This document shows, piece after piece, positions 1 to 6,901 of a stretch of DNA of 15,190 nucleotides (position 1 is its first letter; each line of letters starts with the position of its first letter). Below the pieces are notes generated by a model. The model ran no database searches. It was not told the DNA's origin and worked only from the letters and a program-made list of their open reading frames with translations. Source of the DNA: UBA7672 sp035548775 (GTDB lineage Bacteria; Pseudomonadota; Alphaproteobacteria; Caulobacterales; Hyphomonadaceae); NCBI GenBank assembly GCA_035548775.1, contig DASZSI010000021.1, positions 1-15,190 of the forward strand, given 5' to 3'. The translations under genes were made by a program, and so were the position numbers.

Positions 1-384
1 CAGGGATCCGCCTCGCATTGCTTCCCCCCCGGGGATCAAAAAGAGCTCCCGGCTACCACGGCAGGGTGAGCCTTAGCTGGGGCCAATGGCCTTTCTCCAG
101 CGTACGCCTTCGACGGGGAAGGAGTTGGGCGGACCCAATCCTGACGCGCCACTTCGACCTTCAGGCTCCACGCACACGATACGGTCCTCCGCGCCGGGGA
201 ACTGGCCAGCCGCCCTCCCGCAGAGTGACGGGGTAAGACTACCGTGGCCCTGGAGGCCTCCGGATTGAGACGTGCATTTCCGGCAGAGATAATCGCTAGG
301 CGCTTGAACCTGCGGCTGAAGATTCTTCTGGGCCCCGTCGGATGAGACGACCGTGGCCGGCCGTTTGTGAGATCGGCGAGCCCG
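1..384. other. Unassigned stretch with no supported gene
   Basis: I find no convincing gene here. Several short open frames exist on both strands, but none has a recognisable domain, a clear ribosome binding site or a consistent coding pattern. I looked for a transfer-messenger RNA tag, RNase P core motifs, a 4.5S RNA loop and tRNA arms and recognised none. It could be degenerate sequence, the edge of a larger repeat family or an unrecognised RNA. It leads straight into the palindromic repeats that start at 385. Confidence 0.5.
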
Positions 385-431
385 CCCTCGTGGTTCGACG
401 GACGGCCCTTCGGGCCTGCTCACCATGAGGG
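385..431. repeat. Palindromic extragenic repeat (REP-like hairpin)
   Basis: The outer arms CCCTCGTGGT (385-394) and ACCATGAGGG (422-431) pair with one G-T wobble. An inner stem GGCCC/GGGCC (404-408 and 412-416) closes a three-base TTC loop. This style of hairpin, with its CCCTC...GAGGG ends, resembles dispersed extragenic repeats common in alphaproteobacterial genomes. That assignment rests on memory of the style, not on a search. Confidence 0.6.
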
Positions 432-456
432 CGAGGAGAGAGCCAGGAGCGATGAG

Positions 457-502
457 TGGGTCCCGGATAGCGCTTCGCGCTTCCGGGATGACAAGCTGTG
501 GG
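457..502. repeat. 46-bp palindromic repeat, copy A
   Basis: This 46-bp unit recurs at 701-746 in the same orientation with 44 of 46 bases identical; the differences are T/C in the central loop and A/G near the right end. Each unit folds on itself: TCCCGGA near the left pairs with TCCGGGA on the right around a GC-rich centre. It looks like a mobile or selfish REP-type element and not a coding feature. Confidence 0.75.
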
Positions 503-530
503 GGTTACGCCGCTGTGCGCGCACTGAGGT

Positions 531-657
531 CCTCCCCTTGGAAAGGGGAGGTGCAGCGACCACCGGCTGAAGGACGGCACGATCAGGTGGGGATCACTTC
601 GATCGGCGGTCGCTGGACAAAGTGACCCCCACCTGACCTCCCCCTTCCAGGGGGAGG
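531..657. repeat. Composite nested inverted-repeat element
   Basis: Three hairpins are nested. The left end is CCTCCCCTT (531-539) pairing with AAGGGGAGG (543-551). The right end is CCTCCCCC (637-644) pairing with GGGGGAGG (650-657). Between them, 583-600 and 619-636 form an inverted repeat that matches at 16 of 18 positions around an 18-base spacer. The segments near 553-564 and 604-615 are also inversely related (10 of 12). It lies between the two copies of the 46-bp unit. I infer a BIME-like extragenic element; no protein is encoded. Confidence 0.65.
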
Positions 658-700
658 AACCCTGTTGGGCGAGCTTGCTCGCTGTCAGACATCAGAAGCC

Positions 701-746
701 TGGGTCCCGGATAGCGCTCCGCGCTTCCGGGATGACAGGCTGTGGG
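701..746. repeat. 46-bp palindromic repeat, copy B
   Basis: This is the second copy of the unit at 457-502, in direct orientation, with two mismatches. It ends 23 bp from the stop codon of the minus-strand TIR gene, a typical place for REP elements, and could stabilise or end that transcript. No T-run follows the hairpin in either direction, so I do not call it an intrinsic terminator. Confidence 0.75.
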
Positions 747-769
747 CGGCGCATTTTTTGGACAGATCG

Positions 770-2794
770 CTATTGCTTCGCCTGGTCCGCGCGCAACCGG
801 GCGCAGACCTCGAAATCCTTTTCCTCGGGCAGGTCGCAGACGTCGGGATGCGTGCCGGTGTCGAGCCAGTACTGGTAGACGCCGCGCGCCTTCATGAAGG
901 GGAGAAACCTGCGATCCGCGCGCATGGCCCGCTCGTTCTTGCTGAAAAGCTCGCCGACGCTGAAGAGAAAATTGGATGGGCGGCTACGGTCCGCAAACGA
1001 CTCATACCGGGCAAACAGTCCGTCGATATCGCCAAGGAGCAGGCCCTGGATCAGCCTTGCATCAGGGCCATTGATCCTTCCGTCGCCGCCGCACTGTGCG
1101 GCGACGTCGGCGCCTGCGCGCCGAGCGGCCTTGTTGCTTGAGGCGAAGGCGGTCGCGATCTTTCGCCAGCACGTCTTGGTGTCCTCGGACACGCGCGGCG
1201 GCGCCCCTGCCAGCATGACGTCGATATCGCTTATCCCGTCGCGAACGGTGTAGACGGCCCAGGTGTCCCACCAGCTATCCGGCCAGCGCGCATTCATCTG
1301 CTCCCACACGCGCCCTGCCTCCTGCCCCCGTCCGACACGCACAAGCGCGTTCGCCAGAAGGAAGTAAGGCGTCGGACTCAAGGGATCGCGGTCTATCACG
1401 GCCTGCGCGGCGGTGAGGCTTTCGCTGGTCCGGCCCACGCCCTGCAGGAACTCGTTGCGGTTGGAGCCTGCCTCGCCCCGGCGCCAGTCGTCGGGCGAAT
1501 CCTGGACGGCCGCGTCCATCAGCTTGCCGGCTTCGGCAAGAGGCCGCCCTTCGAAGACCGCGTTGTAGGCAAGCACCGTCCGCGCCACGCCGTTGTCTGG
1601 CTCGATGGCCAGCGCCTGCTGCGCCGCCGTCGTCGCTTCCTTCCACACCTTGTCGAGTTCGGCGGCGGAAAGGCCCGAGTGGTTCGCATGGTAGAGCAGG
1701 CTCTCGCCGAGATTGGCCTGGATCATCGCCGAGCCCGGCGCCTCTCCCGCAAGCTCGCGCCACAGCGGAGGCGCATTGCGATAGTCTATGAAGGGCGTGG
1801 CGCAAGCGACGGCAAGCTGGGCGAGAAGATCGCCATCCTGGCGCGGAAGGCTGGGCCGCGCGCCCGCCGTGCATCGCGCCACGCGCGTCACTGCTCCCGC
1901 CGCCAGCACCGGCAGCGACACCTTGTCGGCGGCGCCTCCGCTCACCGTCTGCTCCCACAGCGTCGTGCGGCTTGCGACATCCTCGAGGTGCATGTGGATG
2001 CTGACTGCGCCGTTCGCCGGCCGCACCTCGCCGCCAAGCGCGTAGGCTGCATCAAGCTCGGCGGCTTTGGCACGTTGCTTTGCAAGCTCGACGCCCTGGG
2101 TGTCGGCGCGCGAGGCGGCCTGCAGCCGCAAGGCAAGAAGCGCCTGGAAGGTCTGGTCGGTCGCGGCCGAGGCGATATCCGTCGCCAGAGGATCGTTATT
2201 TGCCGGCGAGAATCCGAAAAAGGCGATGCGCTGCGAGACTGTCTTCTGGGCCGGCGCGCCTGATGGACGCGTCAGCGCGAAAGCGCCGACGGAGATGACG
2301 GCCAGAGCCGCCACAACAACGCCGCCCAGCGCGGCCGGCTTTTGAAACCACTTCCGGATCGAGACCCTGGGCTGGCTTGGCGCCCCGCCGGGCGATGGCG
2401 CGCCCGGCGACGCAAGGCGCGACAGACCCGCGCTCAGGCTCTGGAACTGGGGCTCGTTCACCGCGCCCTTCCAGTGGGCAAAGTCCGTCACCTGGAATTG
2501 CCGGAAGCCGAGCGGCGGCATGGAGCCGTCGAACGTCACCGCCGCCAACCTGTTCTCGTCGCGCCCGACGGCCGCCTCGTCAGCGACCCAGTGCGATTCC
2601 ACCGAGGCTTTCGACCACACCACCAGCACCGCTTTTGACGCTTTCAGCGCGGCCTCGGTCTCCTTGAGATAGCGCGAGCCCGAGGTGAGGTTCCTGTCCC
2701 ACCAGCTGGAGTAGCCCGCCTCCTGCAACGCAGCGGCCAGACGCCCGGCTTCGCCAGCGTCCTCGCGTGCGTAGGAGATGAAAATGTCCGCCAT
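770..2794 (-). CDS. Membrane-anchored TIR-domain protein with TPR-like C-terminal region
   Basis: The 674-residue protein opens with a TIR (TIR_2-type) domain, residues about 1-130: the first strand is DIFISYAREDAG and the W-x3-E signature has E73 at the position of the NADase glutamate. A proline/glycine-rich linker (128-143) leads to one transmembrane helix (about 154-174). The next segment (about 186-290) has a TolB/adenylate-cyclase-associated look (AAYALGGEVRPANGAVSIHM, then LEDVASRTTLWEQ), and TPR-like helices fill about 355-505. The TIR domain should face the cytoplasm and the rest the periplasm. The open frame extends upstream to 2875, but that part overlaps the probable 6S RNA. I start at ATG 2794, where homologous TIR proteins normally begin; a TATAAT-like CATAAT lies about 30 bases upstream (2822-2827). 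Function is unknown: signalling, stress response or defence are all possible. Confidence 0.85.
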   Translation of the reverse strand: MADIFISYAREDAGEAGRLAAALQEAGYSSWWDRNLTSGSRYLKETEAALKASKAVLVVWSKASVESHWVADEAAVGRDENRLAAVTFDGSMPPLGFRQFQVTDFAHWKGAVNEPQFQSLSAGLSRLASPGAPSPGGAPSQPRVSIRKWFQKPAALGGVVVAALAVISVGAFALTRPSGAPAQKTVSQRIAFFGFSPANNDPLATDIASAATDQTFQALLALRLQAASRADTQGVELAKQRAKAAELDAAYALGGEVRPANGAVSIHMHLEDVASRTTLWEQTVSGGAADKVSLPVLAAGAVTRVARCTAGARPSLPRQDGDLLAQLAVACATPFIDYRNAPPLWRELAGEAPGSAMIQANLGESLLYHANHSGLSAAELDKVWKEATTAAQQALAIEPDNGVARTVLAYNAVFEGRPLAEAGKLMDAAVQDSPDDWRRGEAGSNRNEFLQGVGRTSESLTAAQAVIDRDPLSPTPYFLLANALVRVGRGQEAGRVWEQMNARWPDSWWDTWAVYTVRDGISDIDVMLAGAPPRVSEDTKTCWRKIATAFASSNKAARRAGADVAAQCGGDGRINGPDARLIQGLLLGDIDGLFARYESFADRSRPSNFLFSVGELFSKNERAMRADRRFLPFMKARGVYQYWLDTGTHPDVCDLPEEKDFEVCARLRADQAKQ

Positions 2795-2834
2795 GTCCGT
2801 CCGCGTCTGCCGGGCTTGCCTATTATGGAAGCGG

Positions 2835-2985
2835 GAAGCGTCCGGCGCGCACACGACCCCGCTGATGTGCCGCAAGGCTACATGACCGGTGCGGAAAGGT
2901 CGATCCAGCCCTGCTGCCTGGGATCGCCCCTGGCCAGTTACGGCAAATTGCTGTCGGGCCGGGCCGGCGGGTCACGTAGTTGACC
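2835..2985 (-). ncRNA. ssrS: Probable 6S RNA
   Basis: The interval directly downstream of zapA is where 6S RNA sits in many proteobacteria. On the minus strand it folds into a 6S-like rod. A GC-rich closing stem includes 2953-2956 with 2854-2857 and the CCGG ends near 2842-2845. A wide central bubble holds a small hairpin (2865-2883, four-base loop). A long apical stem pairs 2932-2936 with 2883-2887, 2929-2931 with 2897-2899, and 2918-2926 with 2901-2908 (one bulged base) under a nine-base loop. The predicted length, about 150 nt, is near the family's usual size. The RNA would bind housekeeping RNA polymerase by mimicking an open promoter. Ends are approximate. The primary sequence was not matched to a model, so this rests on position and fold. 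Confidence 0.6.
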
Positions 2986-2992
2986 TGGAGTG

Positions 2993-3319
2993 TCAGCTGG
3001 CTTCGTCGACGCGGCGAGAGATGGCTTCGATCCGCGCGGCGGCTTCGGTGAGCATGGTGGCGGCGCGTTGTTCAAGGCCGCGGATGCGATCGTCGAGCTG
3101 CTTCGTGCCGGTGGCCGAGGCCTGCGCGTCGAGTTCGTCGATCAGCGAAAGGCCCGCGGCAAGGAAGAGACGCTCAGGACCAAGATCGCCGAGCGCTTCG
3201 GCGAGTTCCTTCACGCGCTGGTCGAAGCGACCGCCGAGTTCTTCCAGCCGGGCTTCCTGGCCGGGCGCGCAGTTGAGCGAATAACGCTTGCCCGCGATGG
3301 AGAGTTCAGCCTTGGCCAC
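2993..3319 (-). CDS. zapA: Cell division protein ZapA
   Basis: The 108-residue protein is a full-length ZapA, a small FtsZ-ring stabiliser that cross-links FtsZ filaments at midcell. It starts with the family's short N-terminal beta region (AELSIAGKRYSLNCAPGQEA, residues 4-23) and continues as a helical, coiled-coil-forming region ending in an amphipathic helix rich in E, A and R. The start is GTG at 3319, with a GAAAGG-type ribosome binding site about 11 bases upstream. It lies 42 bp downstream of the DUF4164 gene on the same strand, so the two are probably cotranscribed, and the 6S-like RNA follows directly. This three-part block is typical of alphaproteobacteria. Confidence 0.92.
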   Translation of the reverse strand: MAKAELSIAGKRYSLNCAPGQEARLEELGGRFDQRVKELAEALGDLGPERLFLAAGLSLIDELDAQASATGTKQLDDRIRGLEQRAATMLTEAAARIEAISRRVDEAS

Positions 3320-3361
3320 GACGCTTGACGCCTTTCATGTGACGCGAACCTAACCCGGAAA

Positions 3362-3649
3362 TCAGACTTTACCCAGAGCTTCCCTGACTTCGCTGATCGC
3401 GGCGCCCAAGGCCTCGGACGCCTCGTCGGCCAATCGTTGCAGTTCGCGTTCGCGGGCGCGGGCCGCGTCGAGATCGCCGGCGAGGCGAGCCCGGTCGACC
3501 CTCAGGGCGTCGGCTTCCCGGTCGCGGTTGCGGTGGGATTCCAGACGGGAAAACAGCCCGTCGAGCCGGCCTTCCAGGCGGTCGATCGCCTGTTCCAGCC
3601 GCCTGAGGGCGTCGTCCATTTCCTCAGTCCGATCAGGCGCTTCGCTCAT
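3362..3649 (-). CDS. DUF4164 coiled-coil protein, partner gene of zapA
   Basis: This 95-residue, highly charged protein is predicted to be nearly all helix and coiled coil. Heptad-like leucines and repeated R/E/D pairs run from about residue 12 to 92 (LRRLEQAIDRLEGRLDGLF and onward), with no membrane segment or signal peptide. It matches the small DUF4164 proteins found just upstream of zapA in alphaproteobacteria; the biochemical role is unknown, though its position suggests a link to division. The frame is open upstream to 3955. I chose ATG 3649 because AGGAAG lies about 10 bases upstream and because the extension would cover the divergent tkt promoter region and look unlike the rest. A second in-frame ATG at 3619 (MDDALRR) is possible. 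Confidence 0.82.
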   Translation of the reverse strand: MSEAPDRTEEMDDALRRLEQAIDRLEGRLDGLFSRLESHRNRDREADALRVDRARLAGDLDAARARERELQRLADEASEALGAAISEVREALGKV

Positions 3650-3842
3650 CCCCCGCTCTTCCTGGCCCGGTCTTTCCCACCTGATTTCAGTGTGAGGCCT
3701 GTGAACAAGCCGCGCAATGGCGAGATGCGGCTCGTTATCCCCTTTGATCAGGACCGCCGGTCGGTTAACCACACGCCGGTCCCACCCGGCAGGAAGCCCC
3801 CCGAAACAGGGATGAAGGGACAGGGATGCGGAGATAGACAGA
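3650..3842. promoter_or_regulatory. Divergent promoter region (DUF4164-zapA / tkt) with inverted repeat
   Basis: This 193-bp gap separates two divergent genes, so it should carry promoters in both directions. An inverted repeat lies at 3704-3713 and 3727-3736 (9 of 10 pairs, 13-base spacer) and could be an operator. A weak plus-strand promoter guess is TTGATC at 3744-3749 with TAACCA at 3766-3771 (16-base spacer). The tkt ribosome binding site is GGAG about 10 bases before its ATG. None of these sites is strong by eye. Confidence 0.35.
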
Positions 3843-5810
3843 ATGCCCACCCCGTCGCCGCTGGCCAACGCGATACGGGCCCTTTCGATGGACGCCGTCG
3901 AAAAGGCGCAGAGCGGGCATGTCGGCCTGCCCCTGGGGATGGCCGACACCGCCACCCTGCTGTTCCAGGAATTCCTGAAGTTCGACGCCTCCGCGCCCGA
4001 CTGGGCCGACCGGGATCGCCTGGTCCTGTCCGCGGGCCATGGCTCGATGCTGCTCTACTCGCTGCTCTTCCTCACCGGATATCCGGGCATGACGATCGAG
4101 GAGATCAAGAACTTCCGGCAGCTGGGATCGAAGACGCCGGGACATCCGGAGTTCGGGCACACGGTTGGGGTGGAGACCACAACAGGCCCGCTGGGACAGG
4201 GGCTGGCCAACGCAGTCGGCATGGCGATGGCGGAGCGACATCTCAATGCGCGCTTCGGCGACGACCTGGTGAACCACCGCACCTATGTGATCGCTGGGGA
4301 TGGTTGCCTGATGGAAGGCATCAGCCAGGAGGCGATCACGCTGGCCGGCCACCTGCGCCTGAAAAACCTTATCGTGCTGTTCGACGACAATGCGGTCACC
4401 ATCGACGGCTCGACCAATCTTTCGGACTCGACCGACCAGCTGAGGCGCTTCCGCGCGGCAGGCTGGAACACCGCGCGGGTCGACGGCCACAACATGGATG
4501 CGGTTCGCGGCGCGCTGTTGTCGACGCAGGATGCGGACAAGCCGTCGATCATCGCGTGCCGGACCATCATCGGCTATGGCGCCAAGATCGCGGGCACGGG
4601 ACCGGCGCATGGCGGACCCTATGGCGCGGAAGAGATCGAGACGATCCGCAAGGCGATCAACTGGCCGTATGAGCCGTTCGTGATCCCGGACGAGATTCTC
4701 GCCGAATGGCGCAAGATCGGCCAGCGCGGCGCCAGGGCGCGGGACGCCTGGGCGAAGCGGCTGGGCGCCTCGCCGAAGAAGGCGGAGTTCGAAGCCGCCA
4801 TGACCGGCAAGCTTGCCGGCGGCGTGAGCGAGGCGCTGAGCGCGCACAAGAAGAAAGTCGCCGAGGCGCCCAAGGCGGACGGAACGCGCAAATGGTCGGG
4901 CGCGGCGCTGGAAGTGGTGACGCCGCTGGTTCCCGAAATGGTGGGAGGGTCGGCGGACCTGACCGGCTCCAACAACACGCGCACGGCGGCGACCAAGGCG
5001 CCGTTCACGCCTGAGAATTACGGCGGCCGCTATGTCCACTGGGGCATCCGCGAGCATGCCATGGCGGCGGCGATGAACGGCATGGCGCTGCATGGCGGCG
5101 TGGTTCCCTATTCGGGAACCTTCCTGGTGTTCTCTGACTATTCGCGGCCGGCGATCCGGCTGGGCGCGCTGATGGGCCTGCGGGTGATCCATGTGATGAC
5201 GCATGACTCGATCGGCGTGGGCGAGGACGGACCGACGCACCAGCCGGTGGAGCATGTCGCGAGCCTGCGCATGATTCCGAACCTGCTCGTCTTCCGGCCG
5301 TGCGACGGCGTCGAGACGGCGGAGGCGTGGGATGTTGCGCTGAAGAGCACGACGAGCCCGTCCCTCATCGCCCTCACCCGGCAGAACGTGGCGCCGGCCC
5401 GCAAGACGCATGTGGCGGAGAACCTGGTGGCCAAGGGCGGCTATGTGCTCTCGCCCGCGACCAAGCCGGAAAAGGTGGTGCTGCTGGCGACGGGATCCGA
5501 GGTGGAACTCGCGCTGGAGGCGCAGAAGATGCTGGAGGCCGAAGGTATCGGCGCGCGTGTGGTCTCGATGCCCTGCTTCTCGCTGTTTGCAGCCCAGTCC
5601 AAGACCTACCAGGCCGAGACGCTCGGCGGAAAACTGCCCAAGGTGGCGGTGGAGGCCGGCGTGCGCGACGGCTGGGACCGCTGGATCGGCCCGGAGGGCG
5701 GCTTTGTCGGCATGGCGAGCTTTGGCGCCTCGGCCCCCTACAAGGCGCTGTTCAAGCATTTCGGCATCACCGCAAAGGCCGTCGTGAAGGCCGCGAAAGA
5801 GCGGATTTAG
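3843..5810 (+). CDS. tkt: Transketolase
   Basis: The 655-residue protein is a complete transketolase, a thiamine-diphosphate enzyme that moves two-carbon ketol units between sugar phosphates in the non-oxidative pentose phosphate pathway. Visible signatures are the N-terminal SGHVGLPLGMA with H26, the GHGSML histidine H66, H101 in TPGHPEFGHT, the thiamine-diphosphate/Mg motif GDGCLMEG (152-159) with N183, H256 in GPAHGGPYG, and the proton-relay glutamate E404 in HWGIREHAMAAAMNG. The pyrimidine-binding and C-terminal domains follow intact, and length is normal for the family. It starts at ATG 3843 with GGAG upstream. It ends 20 bp from the convergent ORF6N gene with no strong terminator in the gap. 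The neighbourhood (gap, pgk, class I aldolase) is the usual alphaproteobacterial central-carbon cluster. Confidence 0.97.
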   Translation: MPTPSPLANAIRALSMDAVEKAQSGHVGLPLGMADTATLLFQEFLKFDASAPDWADRDRLVLSAGHGSMLLYSLLFLTGYPGMTIEEIKNFRQLGSKTPGHPEFGHTVGVETTTGPLGQGLANAVGMAMAERHLNARFGDDLVNHRTYVIAGDGCLMEGISQEAITLAGHLRLKNLIVLFDDNAVTIDGSTNLSDSTDQLRRFRAAGWNTARVDGHNMDAVRGALLSTQDADKPSIIACRTIIGYGAKIAGTGPAHGGPYGAEEIETIRKAINWPYEPFVIPDEILAEWRKIGQRGARARDAWAKRLGASPKKAEFEAAMTGKLAGGVSEALSAHKKKVAEAPKADGTRKWSGAALEVVTPLVPEMVGGSADLTGSNNTRTAATKAPFTPENYGGRYVHWGIREHAMAAAMNGMALHGGVVPYSGTFLVFSDYSRPAIRLGALMGLRVIHVMTHDSIGVGEDGPTHQPVEHVASLRMIPNLLVFRPCDGVETAEAWDVALKSTTSPSLIALTRQNVAPARKTHVAENLVAKGGYVLSPATKPEKVVLLATGSEVELALEAQKMLEAEGIGARVVSMPCFSLFAAQSKTYQAETLGGKLPKVAVEAGVRDGWDRWIGPEGGFVGMASFGASAPYKALFKHFGITAKAVVKAAKERI

Positions 5811-5830
5811 CCAGGTATGTGGAGCAAACG

Positions 5831-6643
5831 CTAATCGCGCTCCATATCCTTGAGGACCGACATCAACCCCTCGACACTTCCTGTCTCCAGATAGCGTTGG
5901 GCTTCCAACGCAAGGCGCAGCTTTTTTGCCAGCAACGCCAGATGACGATGCTGATTCTGCGTGTGCTTCCCGATCGTTTCGGCTTCCACGGAGTCAGCCT
6001 CCGCCAGCAGCTTGCGAACTTCAGCCAGCGTTTTCTCGTTTTGTACGCCCGTTCTCTTGAGATGTTCCTTGATGGCGTTGAGGCCTTCCGCCGCTATGGC
6101 GCGAACCTCATCGCGAACGGTTGCCCCGGTCTGCGGTTCAGCGATCGCGTCGAGCACTTTGCCAAGCGCGTCATTGAGCTTGCCCATCAATCCGTGCTTC
6201 GCCGCAGTGGAAATGGGCAGGACGGAACGTGGATCGATGACCGCGGGAAGGTTCCGGCCCGAGCCTCCCGCGAGCTGATTCCTGCGTGCCTCGATGAACA
6301 CATTGACGATGAAGCGGGTCGCCGCGCCGGCCTCGTCCGACTTCAACACGGTGGCTGCCATCACGACGCCATGCTCGGTGAAGCCAAAGGGAGGCTTTCG
6401 CCGGCCTCCATGCCCGCTTGATGTCGCGAATTGCGATTTCAAGGCTGCGTATTCCTCCGCCGACAGCTGGAAGGCGAAGTCGTTTCCGAACTTGACGGCG
6501 TTCCGCTTGATCTGTTCGTTCAGCCGGGTCGTGGTGACCCCGAACAGCTTTGCCACCTCTTCGTCCAAAACAACCGGAATACCGCGCACGAGGTGGATTT
6601 TAGGGGCCGGAAGCCCTTGATATTGACGTTTTCCGTCCACCAT
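5831..6643 (-). CDS. ORF6N-domain protein (KilA-N/antirepressor-like DNA-binding type)
   Basis: The 270-residue protein has an ORF6N domain at about residues 15-122. Visible marks are IHLVRGIPVVLDEEVAKLFG, then TTTRLNEQIKRN, FGNDFAFQLS, LKSQFATSS (68-76), PPFGFTEHGVVMAATVL and the closing IVNVFIEARR. The C-terminal half (about 150-270) is helical and charged, probably for oligomerisation. ORF6N is a putative DNA-binding domain first described in phage antirepressor-like proteins and widespread on chromosomes; targets are mostly unknown. I start at ATG 6643, five bases after a GGGGG ribosome binding site; an upstream TTG at 6667 would put the start inside the palindrome at 6655-6681. The gene lies alone and antiparallel between tkt and gap and looks less GC-rich than its neighbours, consistent with acquisition by transfer. 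A second palindrome copy lies inside it. Confidence 0.88.
   Translation of the reverse strand: MVDGKRQYQGLPAPKIHLVRGIPVVLDEEVAKLFGVTTTRLNEQIKRNAVKFGNDFAFQLSAEEYAALKSQFATSSGHGGRRKPPFGFTEHGVVMAATVLKSDEAGAATRFIVNVFIEARRNQLAGGSGRNLPAVIDPRSVLPISTAAKHGLMGKLNDALGKVLDAIAEPQTGATVRDEVRAIAAEGLNAIKEHLKRTGVQNEKTLAEVRKLLAEADSVEAETIGKHTQNQHRHLALLAKKLRLALEAQRYLETGSVEGLMSVLKDMERD
6417..6443. promoter_or_regulatory. Intragenic palindrome matching the ORF6N upstream palindrome
   Basis: This 27-bp site is identical at 24 of 27 positions to the one at 6655-6681; differences fall at 6428, 6431 and 6438. Its arms are CTTGATGTCGCG and TGCGATTTCAAG, pairing at 9 of 12. It lies inside the ORF6N coding sequence, in the codons for LKSQFATSS, and sits 238 bp from the upstream copy. 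A perfect 8-bp half-site, CTTGATAT, also occurs at 6616-6623. I infer an intragenic operator; coding constraint alone could also produce it. Confidence 0.5.
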
Positions 6644-6654
6644 CACGTCCCCCA

Positions 6655-6681
6655 CTTGATGTCGCAAAATGCGATATCAAG
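6655..6681. promoter_or_regulatory. Upstream palindrome, probable operator of the ORF6N gene
   Basis: The 13-base arms ACTTGATGTCGCA (6654-6666) and TGCGATATCAAGT (6670-6682) are reverse complements except for one position, around a three-base AAA spacer. The site ends 11 bp upstream of the ORF6N start ATG, abutting the GGGGGA ribosome binding site on the minus strand. This is a natural place for an autoregulatory operator or for a leader hairpin. It is about 220 bp upstream of gap on the other strand, so it could also affect the gap promoter. Confidence 0.6.
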
Positions 6682-6901
6682 TTGCCGCAGGCTTCGCCAA
6701 GCCGTTGGCGATGATTTCGTCGGCGTCCTGTTACCGGCTCTCGCCTCGCAACACCCTGTTGCAATATTTTCAATGCGCTCGGCTCTCCCCTTTTGCTGGA
6801 AATCGGCTATTACGCCGCGCATATGACAAGGCGGACCGGCCCCGTTCCTGCACGCCGCGCGTTAGGATTCACTGGGCCCGACAGGACGATAGAGGTTTCG
6901 A

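Noticed and set aside
1..340. A two-piece tmRNA, RNase P RNA or riboswitch
   Set aside because: I could not find a tag-peptide reading frame, RNase P core motifs or the conserved boxes of the riboswitches I know on either strand.
2795..2875. N-terminal extension of the TIR protein to the first in-frame start
   Set aside because: The added 27 residues do not resemble a TIR N-terminus, and their codons overlap the 3' half of the probable 6S RNA. The ATG at 2794 gives the standard start of the domain.
3765..5759. A 664-codon open frame on the minus strand across tkt
   Set aside because: It is fully antisense to an intact transketolase, is rich in Arg, His and Ala, and shows no domain. In GC-rich DNA, long antisense frames of this kind are expected shadows.
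5811..5845. An intrinsic terminator between tkt and the convergent ORF6N gene
   Set aside because: Only a 5-bp GGAGC/GCTCC pairing is present and there is no T-run on either strand.
6431..6667. An invertible segment flanked by the two ORF6N palindromes
   Set aside because: Flipping the segment between the two palindromes would join the C-terminal half to a frame with no long upstream open reading frame, and there is no recombinase nearby. Operator sites explain the pair more simply.
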